Source of the DNA: Haliclystus octoradiatus
Taxonomy: Eukaryota > Cnidaria > Staurozoa > Stauromedusae > Haliclystidae
Direction: 5' to 3'
NCBI GenBank assembly: GCA_916610825.1
Contig: OU744451.1
Coordinates: 13,355,520-13,419,519 of the forward strand
Length of the DNA stretch: 64,000 nt
The notes beneath the pieces are model-generated. The model was not told the DNA's origin. It saw only the letters and a program-made list of their open reading frames with translations, and did no database searches. The translations under genes and the position numbers were made by a program. The first letter of the stretch is position 1; each line of letters begins with the position of its first letter. Shown piece by piece: positions 41,985 through 54,500 of this stretch.

Positions 41985-42167
41985 GATACTCTTTAGTTGA
42001 TATTTTAAAATTAAAGTAAGCAAAAGCGACTAGTAAAGTAATGCGGGTGATAAATCACTACTAATTATCGGCTTCAGTTCTGATGCTGAAATTCGCGCCG
42101 TTGTACTAAAACAGTACCATCATCTAAGAGCCTCGTTTCAGTAAGAAAGATTGTAAATATTTTCAAT
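41985..42167. promoter_or_regulatory. Bidirectional promoter region NUP93 / PDCD5
   Basis: Exactly 183 bp separate the NUP93 ATG (-) and the PDCD5 ATG (+), so both 5' leaders and both core promoters must be in or just around this segment. There is no evident TATA box for either side. An E2F-like word TTCGCGCC lies at about 42092. Shared control is inferred from the arrangement. Confidence 0.65.
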
Positions 42168-45100
42168 ATGGCGGAAGATGCAGAACTTGCCCAAATTCGT
42201 GCACAGAGAATGGCCCAGCTGCAGCAGCAGGAAGGAGGGGTGAGTCATTGAGATTTAAACGTGTATTATCTGGCTGAGTTTGAAAGTCATCTGGAAGAAA
42301 GTCTTATCATATCTGTGCTTTGGTTTAGAGTGGACAGCCATGACAATGGTGTGATGGCTGGGCAGTCTGCAAATTAATAAGAATGGCAATCTCGACGTGA
42401 TCTCGGGGATGGCAGCGCCAAAAAGGCGGGGGCAGCAAATGATCAAATTTCATTTCAGGGGTGCCAAACTTTATCATTTCAGCAAAAAAATTGAAGAAAA
42501 TGACAAAAAAATTAATTTTTAATTAACTGCTGATTTTGATGAAAACTGCAGCTTTAGGGGCGGCAATCACGAGAAAGTTTCTCATTACGGGGCGCAGCTG
42601 CCATGCTTTGCAGACCGGATGGCTGGTGCTGGACGCTGGTGCTGGTCCCAGGCTGCCAGCGCCCAGAGGCACAGGCTCAGCGGAGTCATCAGTGGACTCT
42701 GTCAGTGTGTCACAGTCACTTTACTGTTATTAATTATGATATTGAATCATTCTGTGACGATGATAGCTTTAATAAGTTGGGCCTACACTGACTATTGATT
42801 CACAATAGGCCAGTCTGCAAAGCTCAGACTGCATTCCACAGGCTTCCCGCCGGATATTTCCGGCGTTGCAAGCCATCAGAACTTCGGCGTTAATGCCAAA
42901 TTGGCATGGAATTTCTCTCTTATTTTTGGATTTTGTATCGTATTTTGGTAAAAAAACACAATGCTTTTTCTATTGTTATCATATAATTTTGGAGGGAAAA
43001 TCAGGGTTATAAAATATTTGTGGAAAATATCCAGCGGCGAAAATTTCCCTAATGCAGACTGGTGCAGAGCCAGTCTGCAGAGTAGGGTAGTTTTCGCCGA
43101 GATCTCGGGTGCGCAACACATAATACTTTGTTGATGTTTGACAGTAAAATATCAAGTCTATATTGTTGAATCTCGGTTGCGCCATTGCCATAATCTGCAG
43201 ACTGGCTGCAGAGTACGTATAGCAGAGCCTCGCAGCCGCCCCCTCCTCTGAAAACTGGACAATAGGTAGTTAGTAGCCGGTCTGCATCTCCAAATTGCCG
43301 GTACTCTAAATATTGACTTATTTATAATAGTGGTATTTGTTTTGGGTTTAGGGTCAAGATGCAAAGAAACAACAGGAAATGGCACAAAAGTAATAATAGC
43401 CATACTAAGATAAATAATATCAGATAGCGTCACAGTCATCACTTCCTTGCTATCAGTTTAATGTTGCTTTTGTTGCAGACAAGCAGATATGAAGAACACA
43501 ATGCTAGCTCAAATTTTAGACCAAGGGGCACGTGCAAGATGTAAGTAAATTCCCAACCTTTGATTGATAGGAATTTGACAATTTCAATATTAAATGCAAC
43601 CCATCGGAAGGGGAAATCCCGAGGTTTCACTAGATTCAGTATATAGTCTATCATTATGGTAAGCCATTGAAGCTGAAATCACATCATGATATGGTGGTTA
43701 TTCATTTGTCAAATTTAACAAATTGTATTATCATGTATCTATGCACCCATGTTAGTTATTAGTATCATCGTGTCACAATGTCATATTCAATATTTTCTTC
43801 AGTAGCCTATGTTCTAAGCAACACTGAAACAAAGCTGTTCGCTGACACCACATCATCATTGTTAAGCATGCAGCCTAATCGAATCGATTATTTTATGTTC
43901 ATTGGTAATGAAACATCCATTAGAGTCGAATTCAGTCAAATAGAGGAAACCCTTCAAAATACATTGAAAAGATACCCAGATCATTGTTTTCTTTGTTTGG
44001 GGCTGAGAGAAGAAAAGGAATTCCCCTGATTGGAAGATATTTCTCATGTTGAATTTGTGCTGTTACTGTATACATTGTAGGCTTAGGCTTGCAAACCTGC
44101 GTCAAGTACCGCGATTCATTCACGAAAGAATACTTCTGTGTGAATTGCTCGGTTTCTCTGTCCGGGCCTCATATCAGAATCAGACTGATGTTGCATAGTT
44201 ATATATGATTAAGGTGATTCTCACTGGGATTCTCACACTACTTTGTTTACTAAGTTGAAATGACTTGAAGGTGTAAAAACTGTGATTTAAACACATTTTA
44301 ATTCTGCTTGTTTTCGAATATTATGCAACCTTTCTTTGAAAACTTTATTTAAACCAAATGTTCTGTTTGTCAATAATGTACAAACACCAATATGAAGAAA
44401 TATCCAGAAGTGCTGTATTTTTGAGGGCTTGAATCCTTGTTTTGCTGATTCCCGCTCTGCTAATTTCTGTAACAATAAAAATCGTGCTATTAATTACGTG
44501 CTATTAATTCTATTTTAGGCTTCGTAGCTATGACAATTAATTGATCAAACAGAGGTGATGAAAATCCTGACCTCTTATAGCACGAAGTCAGACAATTGTT
44601 GTAGTAATTATTGAAAATTTAGATGAAGTAATGAAGCTAAACCCTATATCCTTCATTGTTGTGTGACGACTGACGCTCCAGAGAGGAACGCTAATATAAT
44701 GGCAGGGTAAAAATCAGATTCTTTCATTTGCAAATTCCGGAATCATTGATCGTATCAGAACTCCTTCATTATATAAGCACTTAATGTTTGTTGCATGCAT
44801 GCTAACAATGCTCCCAGTAGTTGTTGTGGCCTGACTATACAACCAACCAACTGGGCACCAGGAGTATGCTGACCATAGACTTATTAGAACATCTAGACCG
44901 CTAACTTCTGACGTCACAGTGTCTGCTCGAAAACCATTGAATAAACGAAATCCGCCATGTTGGCCTCACCACATTTTCAAAACGCCATTTAAAATATTAG
45001 GAAACTGACAAATGGAGTGAGAGTAATAAGCTATTGTGAGCGCAATTGAATACCGATCGTCATCATAGATTTTGCTAGACAATGGGCGTGTTCAATCCGA

Positions 45101-47140
45101 TTGGTAACTGAGAGATTAGCGAAAAATAGAACGAACTACTTTCAGAGATATTGTTGTAAATATATTTAAAATTCAATTAATGATGTAAACATATGTCAAA
45201 GTATCTAAATCAATAGATAATAATGATAGCATGATTATTCATACAAATTAAAGTGTAATAATCTATCTAAATGTTACATAAATTGTGTGTTCAGCTAAAA
45301 AATACCCATTAATTCATTTATGTAGCTGCTAATCATGTCACCAATCTGATTAAACACCTCCATTGTCTAGACAAATCTATGATCTTCAAATGATTGAAAT
45401 TTGATGACGATCAGTCTTCCAATGCGCTCACAATACCTTATTTCCTCCACTCCATTTGCTTGTTTCCTAATATTTTAAATAGACTTTTGAAAACCTGGTG
45501 AGGACAACATGGCGGATATTCTTTGCGTTTTTCGAAATTTCGAGAAATTTTGATGGACATTCGATTTTAGGGCTTGTTAATGGATGACGTCAGAAGTTAG
45601 CGGTCTAGATGTTCTAATAAGTCTATGATGCTGACTCAGTGCGATATTCAGGACATTACACTGTCATGTATAGTGAAGGGCTCAATTGTCTATTATTGCA
45701 TTTAGTTGTCAATACTAACTAAATGTGTGATGCGGTTAAGGATTTATTTCATCGTTGCTATCATTTTCATCTCTTAATTGGCTTGACATGTCTCAGCTGC
45801 ATGCAAGGATGCATCATTATTTATGTCTGTTGTGATTTGATTCTGTTTATTGTATATTATATATTCATTTCAAGTAAACAGCATTGCCCTTGTAAAGCCA
45901 GAGAAGGCAGGAATGATTGAAAATATGCTGATTCAGATGGCGCGGACTGGTCAAATTGCTGGACGTGTAAGCTTGTACAGTTTTTTTTTCATTAATGCTT
46001 GAAGGTGGAAATGGGTAAAATCATTCTTTAAAATTAAAAATATATTATCCATTATATTTCATTGTTATTATACAGTGTTACCGTGAAACTAGTTTATTTT
46101 CTTTTGGTATGATGATGTCAATTCAAATCGTTGTACAGTAGTAGGCCTACCATCATCGTCATCATCATCATCATTAGTTACTTATGTGTTTACTATAGCT
46201 GTCTATAGCACCACAATGTTCTAATTTTATTTAATTACCACCCAGAGATGGTGCTATTACATTACTGTATTAATTTTGGTGAAGGACAATGTAGCATACA
46301 TGTATTCATAACCACATAATATTATTATTACTAATACTAGTGATATCATTTGGTTAAAATCTAACTGACTTTGCGTTTAAATTGCAGTTAAATGAAGAGG
46401 GCCTGGTCAATGTACTTGAACGTGTCAATGAGCAAACTGCCAAGCAATCCAAAGTAAAGGTAAGCTATTATGGCAGATGACTGTTCAGTGCAGTACAAAG
46501 TCATCAATTTTAGTTGAGCTAGAGGCATAAAGTAAATATTTTGCCATTAATTTAATTTCCCCATTTTCCCGGAGATATGGGACGACAGCAGCCAAACAGG
46601 AATAATTCATGAGAGGTTTCTGACATGACAGGATATGATCTTGTTAGAAGAATGATCATTGCCTCCTTGTTGATTGGACCTATTGATATTTTCACTCAAA
46701 CAAAGATAATGGAAATTTAAAAGTCGATCATTCTCATAGCTATGCCAGTAGGGCAGCAACATTCACGAATTTTGATGAACAAATGCAAATTGAAGCAGGA
46801 AATGTAAAATCATAGTTAGGCTATATATAGAGACAAACATGAGGGAAAGCCTTTTCCGTTTTTCCATCTTTGTCTCTTATTAAATAATGTTTTGTTTCAC
46901 CCAACATTGAGCACTTTCACATTAGGCCTATATGTGTTTCTGAGTTTCTCACTATAATTAATTTTTTAAATTTATTATTATAAAATCATAATTATAAATC
47001 GCAGTATATTTAGATTAACACAGGTAGCCTATATCCCATCAACCTAGACCAGTTTATAATACTAATTGCCATTGTTGTAACCATCCTTACAGATAAACAG
47101 AAGGCGATATGCAATGGACTCTGATGAAGATGACTATTGA
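42168..47140 (+). CDS. PDCD5: PDCD5 (programmed cell death 5 / TFAR19), six exons, complete
   Basis: PDCD5 is a small helical-bundle protein of the nucleus and cytosol, linked to apoptosis, TIP60/p53 signalling and the CCT chaperonin. Exons: 42168-42239, 43352-43389, 43479-43540, 45875-45966, 46388-46459, 47093-47140; 384 nt, 127 residues (human 125). Landmarks: MAEDAELAQIRAQRMAQL, ADMKNTMLAQILDQGARAR, IALVKPEKAGMIENMLIQMA, EEGLVNVLERVNEQTAK, and the acidic end RRYAMDSDEDDY. The exon 4 acceptor is the less usual AAG (CATTTCAAG), the only one giving the conserved Arg-Leu-Asn junction. AATAAA at 48255-48260 would give a 3' untranslated region of about 1.1 kb. Confidence 0.96.
43053..43215. repeat. 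Paralogous dispersed repeat (intact equivalent of the LTR insertion site)
   Basis: Read on the minus strand it contains, uninterrupted, CTGCAGATTATGGCAATGG followed by CGCAACCGAGATTCAACAAT, which at 6242-7550 is split by the LTR element. It lies in PDCD5 intron 1, and the surrounding 42840-43260 has further diverged repeat sequence. Confidence 0.75.
44874..45627. mobile_element. hAT-like foldback transposon with 8-bp target duplication
   Basis: The first 43 bases (CATAGACTTATTAGAACATC ... TCTGACGTCA) are perfectly inverted at the end (45585-45627), with imperfect pairing much further inward. ATGCTGAC is duplicated at 44866-44873 and 45628-45635. An 8-bp duplication is typical of hAT elements. 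754 bp, in PDCD5 intron 3, no coding capacity. Confidence 0.85.
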
Positions 47141-48540
47141 TTTTAAATGTAAGAAGACATGTTAAATATTTGATGATTGTGTGATACATAATTGGTTTAG
47201 GACAACATATTCATCTTGAGACTGAACTAGGCTCTTGGTGCACGAAGCAATGTAAATTCTGTTACATATTCAAATTGATGAACTTACAAAGTTGCCACCA
47301 TTTTTCCGGGTCTTAACATGGTAAATTTTAAAGTCAGATATAAAGTACAGTACTAGTAAATATATTTAAAACATGCCTTTACTGAGAAGAATAACGAAGA
47401 AGAAAAGTATGGTGAGCCATTCAAATGCTTTCAAATTTGATAGGATTTGAGGTGATGGCTAAGATGCCTTAATTAATCATGGAAAAGGTGTTTGTAACCC
47501 GCGTAGTACCAGCGCACAGGCAAGACGTCGCATCTTTAGAAGCTAGTTCTCAGAAAGCCAGCATTAATACAGAATATTCATATTTATTTTCTTATTTGAA
47601 ATTACCATTGTTCGATTTATTTTCAGCAGATAATTTTTTTCAATTTATGTCATAACTCTCCAAAGCTTTGAAATTAGCCATGTTATTATAACTTTTATAA
47701 CACTTCCTCAAAAGCCTGAAACATTTCAAAAATCAATTTTGGGAGGCTTTGATTCTAACTGTTTTTTTATTATAAGGCACAACTGAAAATATCCTTTTAT
47801 AATTTTATTCTCGAAGGTATAGGAAAGATAGACATTTTTGATGATGCACTACTGTTTCATGCTGGAATGGATATTAAAATTTCCAGTGTCTTATAAATGT
47901 TAAATTATTTCTATTCAAGGTGAATTTCCTGTTGCATTATTTCTGCTCAAGGTGAATTTACTGCTAAAAGATTCGCCTGACAACCTTTTAAAAATAACAA
48001 GATAAAAACAGCATATCTCAGATCTCATGCTCACTAAATAGGTTGTATTATTATTGTTTGGTAATGACACCATTATAACCAAAGTGTAGTTTATTTTTAT
48101 TTTAATAATAATTTCTCATTTATTCAAAATTATTGGTGCAAGTACTATGTTGATACATGTTTCTGTTTTTTGTTTGTTGTCTGTATAGAAGTGTTTCATT
48201 AAGTACATTGAGATTTCTTTGTATTCATTTACATCTTAAATTTGATTTGATTCAAATAAATAACTTTGCTATTAGACTTTACAACCTTGCCTCATTATAA
48301 ATGCTTTGAGAGTTCAAAATACATTAAGTAACTAACATGATAATACTATTTTCATCTTCGTTTTCTGTCTTCCATCTCCCACAAAGAAAGGAAGATTTTA
48401 TCGTTTTTTGTAATATTGAACAAATTTCTCTTCAAACAGCATATTTCTGCCCTTGATAGGCTGATGCAGTGATTTAATCGTAGAAAACCCTTTATTATAA
48501 TATCTATTTGACTTGAATAGCTCTGTATTGAGTTATAATA
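47141..48540. other. Convergent gap PDCD5 / CLPTM1L
   Basis: It consists of the two 3' untranslated regions. PDCD5 has AATAAA at 48255-48260 (+), and CLPTM1L has AATAAA on the minus strand at 48491-48496, 45 bases past its stop. No other feature was seen. Confidence 0.65.
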
Positions 48541-51500
48541 TCATTGTGTTTTCTTCGTTTCCATGGTTTCCCTTGTGTTTTCATCTGATGCTTCTGTCAC
48601 TTGGTCTTCCCCATCGTATGACACACCAAATTCATTTACTCTCTTTTTATCAACTGGATACAACCTAGAACAAACAAATTCAGCAATGATTAATGACTGT
48701 AGATATTCTTAATAGAGGATGTGCGCTCAAAAACACTAATTTCCGGTCTCATTTGAAGAACTGCTGCTTATTTTCAGGCATTACCATGCAGCGAATTCCT
48801 TCATAAAACCAAAATATGATTTAAATCAATTTTAAATGTGATTGCTCAAATATAAAGGCCAAAGCATATTTTATCGGATACTCTACTTCTTTGCTTAGAA
48901 ACATTTTGAGTCTGCACGCAAGCTACCAATTCACCATTCTGCCTAGCATGGTCCAACAAAAGCAGTAGTCTTAGATTCCGAAAGGCCAGACCAAATTCAG
49001 AAGAAAATTGTTGTTTGTTATGATTTATTGCTCAAACATCAAGAAACAGATTCAGAAGAAAATCTTGAAATGTCCCCAAGATTCCAGAAGGCTTGACTTT
49101 TTGTCCAACTCTGCTGCCTAGATAGACTGAGCTACGTCATTGAAAATTGTCCTTATTATCTCTATTTATTATGTATAAAATCTAATAAATACTGATTTAC
49201 ATACCATCGTTGATATAGATAAATGACAAATATAAAATCATCTCTAAAACATGCAATACGATGAGCTGTTGGCATTGTGATGACAAATGCAAATATATCG
49301 TCGATGAACGTGTTAAATGCCTAAAAAATATAACAATAGAATCAGGAAATTGATCATAAATATAATGTTCTGAATGTTTTATAGCTGTGTAATGGTTTAC
49401 ATATCATCATTAATGCTCTAGCTTTCTGTTTGTAACATATGTGCTGTAGCCTAGTCATTGTAAACATTTTATGTATGGGTCTCATGTTGTCTATTTGTAA
49501 AGATGACAACTCTTTTGCTTTAACCACCACCGAGTGTGGTTGATCCTGCAGTAGAGGCTTCTAACCAAATATATACATATAACATCATAACAACATTATC
49601 TTCCCCTGGAGAGTGACTAACCCAAAGTTTTCTTAAGTATATATGGCTATCGTATTAACATATTAACGTCATTCATGTTGCACATCTATCTATCTGATAA
49701 ATATCCATTTAACACTGGTGCACAAGGTTATGGGCAGTGGCAGAGTGTCCTCACTTTGTGCGGGAGGCCTCATCTGTGCACACAAGTTGTTTGTATTTGT
49801 CTGTAAATGTGTTTGTCCTCAAAGTAAACAAGAACTTGTGCTTACGGGTTGACTATCAGTTATCGTGTAGTAAACTAAAAATGGAATATTCTATCACTGA
49901 GCTAACATGAAATAACTGTTGCTAACCTTGTACATGAATGCTCTCCATGGCAGATGCGCAACAGATTTTAACTGTGAAAGAGAAACAAAAGCATATTGAC
50001 CAGAGGTCTACAATCTACATAGAGGCTGAAAGTTTGACTATGGGTATGGCATATTAAAATTTCCAATGAAAAGTCAGGTAAGCAACTATTCAGTACCATT
50101 ACGTATACATCGCATCAATATAGACCCACAAGCCTCTGTCACAAATAGAATATCCCTGCAGAAAAGTTCATGATCTTACGAACAGTTCATGAACTTCATG
50201 TCCACAGTACCGTATATGCGTACCATATACCTTCAAATGAAATAGTTGATTTTTTTTTTCAATGACTGTTTATGAAATCTTTTTTCTTGGTTGATTTTAA
50301 CAAGTAAATTATAACCTTGACAGCTGATAAAGATGATGGATATATTATTTACGTTTTTCAGGATAAAAAGTCAAGCAATTGAATAGTTTTGAGATGTGGT
50401 AATTATAAAATTTATTTCAATCTTCAATCTATTTTAAAAACTGAAATTAGTAAGTGATGTTTCAGCTTCGAATTACCCCTGCGAAACATTCATTTATTGA
50501 GTTCATGAACTAGTTCAGGGATGTTAAATGGCCCAATTTTCATAGACTTTTTATGAACTAAATTGTGAACACATGAAAATTGGGCAATTTAACGTTCATG
50601 AACTTTTTTAACAGGTGAATGTAAAACCTATATTCCTAACTGAATTTTAATATATTATTATTATTATTATTATTATATGCGATTTATGCAAAACAGTCTT
50701 GTGAACCATTGAACCTTCACTAGGTTGGTTGTGTGCACAATTGTCAAATATTCAACAATGCATGGATATGAGTTACTACCACAAATACACTAAGAAAACA
50801 AGATAGTTTTTACTCAGCTGTATTACCTTGTAATTGACAAATAATTGTGGCAGCATGAAGAGGAAACCAAATATGTAAATACCTATGCAAAATGAAAACA
50901 ACATACAGGTGACAACAAATCAAACTGTATTGAGCCTGAAATGTACTCCACAAGTCAATCGGCATCCCTGTGGGCATAATAACAGGGATTACCCAGAGCT
51001 AAAAGTCATTTGTAACAGACTCTGGGATGCCAGATTACATTAGGGACGCACAATTAAAAATTCCAACTTGTAATGAAAATATTAACATTGCTTATTGTCT
51101 ACCACATAACACATGTTTTGTACATCTATAATCACCTTCATGAAATAACGACAGTCGTGACACTTTCCCATAAAAAAGTTTCTGAGTTCATGAACTTAAT
51201 CAAAATTAAACCATTAAAAGGCTAATCAACTGTTTTCATAGTGGTGTTTGCAAAAGATACCCATGTGGCAGCCATAATGGTAACATTAAAATGATGAAGA
51301 GTTTTTTGTAAACAATAACCTTACCATTTACAAGACTCTTGACAACCCAAGAGTACCAACTAAAATAAGGAGAAAAGTAATGAAAATAATTAGTTTGACT
51401 TTAGTGAAACTCATACTAATAATACATAAATCATATTATTGTCAGCAGAATGATTTCCTACTTAAATACCTTTTCTGTGGATAATAAACCAATGAGTAGA

Positions 51501-54500
51501 TGGCACCAATTATAACCAATGGATATAGAGGGTATGACAAATATGTCATAGCCTGAAATATGAATGGTATATTTCAATTATTCAATAATCGAAACTCTCA
51601 AATATGGAAATGCAAAGTTTCCTTGATGGAGTTGCAAGTTTCAAATAATTAGTTTGCTATGTGGTTAATGGCTATGGTTTTCATGTTTGAAGTACAGCTG
51701 AAAGTCATTGAAAATGTTGTTTCGTTGTGTCATTTTGGGAAATATTTCTCAACTAGCAATTAGTGTTGGTCCAGTACTGGACTTTGAGTGATAAAACTTT
51801 CAGATCACTAATAATAAAACAGTTGACTAAGCTGACTATCACTCTATCATACGGAGAGTGAACTTTGGAGGAGAACATGAGACACAACATGCATTGAAAC
51901 GATGTACAATTAATCAAGACATCTTAATCATTTCCTTCATAAAATTTAATTCTTTTCACATCAATTGAGTCGATTGAACTGTAAAGAGAACGGCATATGA
52001 AAGGCATAAAATAGACCGAAGCGCCTTGCAGGCTCAAAGTTGAAAAGTGAATGCAATTTTTCAAGCTACAAATAGTGGTGTGAATCAGTGCATATTTGAA
52101 GACCAAGCGCAAAGGTTGCTGGCCAATTTTATGCATTCAACGTAGCTATCTACATAGAAAAACTTTATTTTTTGTGCTACGATCTGATCGCGTTCGGTTC
52201 GGATTCACAAATCTTTATTGCAATATGTATATAACATCTGATAACATTATCATATGACAGTATATGTGCCTATATATTTTTGATCTTAAAAATCTCAGCA
52301 AGTAAGCCTGTGATTTTCATGACAGTCTATCAAAATACTAAGAGTTTGTTGAAACTAGAATTTTATAAGCAAAAAAAGATGTGAAAAATGAGCCTTATAG
52401 TGCTTCTTGTTATCAAGTTTTCAAGAATGGGAGCATCAACATTCTTTTAAAATGAATTTGATAATTGGATTTACTTATATAGAAAATGAATCTACTTTAC
52501 AATGCATTTGATCGCGATATGAAATCTATCTTCGTCAGAAGTATTTCGCGATATGAAATCTATCTTCGTCTGAATTATTTTGAATAAAAGACAATTTATA
52601 TTTTATTCTTATCGAGTTTATATTCTTCTTCGATGAAGTATGGTTGCAATATAGCTGTATGTATATAAATGTTGTTGGAGATTATGCTGCTCATAATTAT
52701 TATTTGGATCTTATTTGGAAAATGGTAAGTTATATTTTAATAAATAATGTTTGCTATGATCGATTAATATATGCAACCTTTTTCACTTTTTATTTTTGTA
52801 ACACAAGATTTGTTACACTCATATCCAAACTGTATCAACTATTGAATTGTTTTTGTGTTTTTTAAGTTGAAAGTTTAAGCTGGCAGTGTGTTATTATTTG
52901 CAATATTGCACCTATGTCCCCCATAGGAGTTCAGATATGAGTCTAATGTTGTTGTGCAGGGCTGCACCTAGTTACAGCTGTTATGCTGGCAGTAGGTTGT
53001 CGAGTGCAGGGCTGCACCGACAATTCCAAGTAAAATTTTCCCTCCCTCACCTTTAATGTATAAGGTAAGTATATTAGGTACTTCACTGACTTAGCAGTGT
53101 GACTGGTGCTTGGTCTTGGTGGTGACAGGTGTGACAGGTGTTGGCTGCTGACCTCCCACCAACCAAGCACCAAAATGCCAAAAATAAAAAATATGTATTT
53201 GTGAATATGGAATGGAATAAATGTTATGCGATGCAGGCAATGATTTTAACATAATTTCCCGACAACGGATTATCTGTATTACTTCGCTAATAAGACGTAC
53301 ATAAGTCGCGGACAGACACAGAAATATCGAAATATCGAAATATTGAAATATAATGATATACAAACAGACAGTCTTATTAGTATAAGAAGATTATTTCAAC
53401 TGGTGTTTGTCTGGATGCCTTTGTTGTGGGCTGGCTTGATTGATCGATATGACTGATTATTTTTTAATTATTGCTTGGCTACTAAATATACTATGGAGCA
53501 GGTCTTGACTGTTATGTGAAACTTGTGTCATGATCATGGCAAAACACTATCAGGGCATATGTAGAATATGTCATTACTCACTATTCGCTGTGTCTTCTAA
53601 TCTCCCAACGACACAACCAAGCAGCACAAGAATGGTGGCTTATACATATTGACTCAATCACAATTATGCTGTTCTATTAATACATACTACAATGGAGACA
53701 CGTGATGTCATACATACCTGGCTATCATATGCTTCTGTTTCCTTTTCAGTGTCAGATTTTTCACCAAACTGATATCGAAATAATGTCAACGTCATAATAT
53801 ATTACATTTTATTTACAAATAATGTGATTGGCAATACTACATGATAAGATGATAAAACCGAGACTCACGTGGATAGAAGGCATCGTACCTGACCATGAGA
53901 CAGTGACCTTTAAAGCTTTGAACACTTTCCAAATCTATAACCGGTAATGAAAAAGAAGAGTTTCATTCCACTGCACTCCCTATATAATTATTGTCATAAT
54001 CTATTTAAACTGGAAAGTTTTTCAAAGAACTGATGAGATTCATGCATCATTCCCAAACGGTGTCAAAAGGTTTACCAGCAACTTTAAAGTTCCTTTCTTC
54101 TAGTATTTACAAACACAGTTGACTAACTCTCATAAATGTGACTCAGCTTGTTATAAATTTACTTGATAGTTTAATTTGACCACTATAGTGATATCAGAAC
54201 CAACTGCGCAAGTGTATTGCTACGTTTTTGGAACAGTTTATATAGTTATACTGTTTAAATTTGTTTAAAGCCAGTGTATGTGTGCATTTGAGTCGTATGC
54301 CTATGCATTATTTATCTACTGTAACTAAATGACACTCAATGAGATTATTCTATGATAAATATAATTAATACCCTTAAATTTTCAATTTCGAAAAAACATC
54401 ATTGATGGGATTTCCAAATCAAATATCAAGATAAAGTAAAATGAATAAGATATATGTATAAGTTAATATTTTGCCAAAGGGATGTCATTGGTTTTCTATT

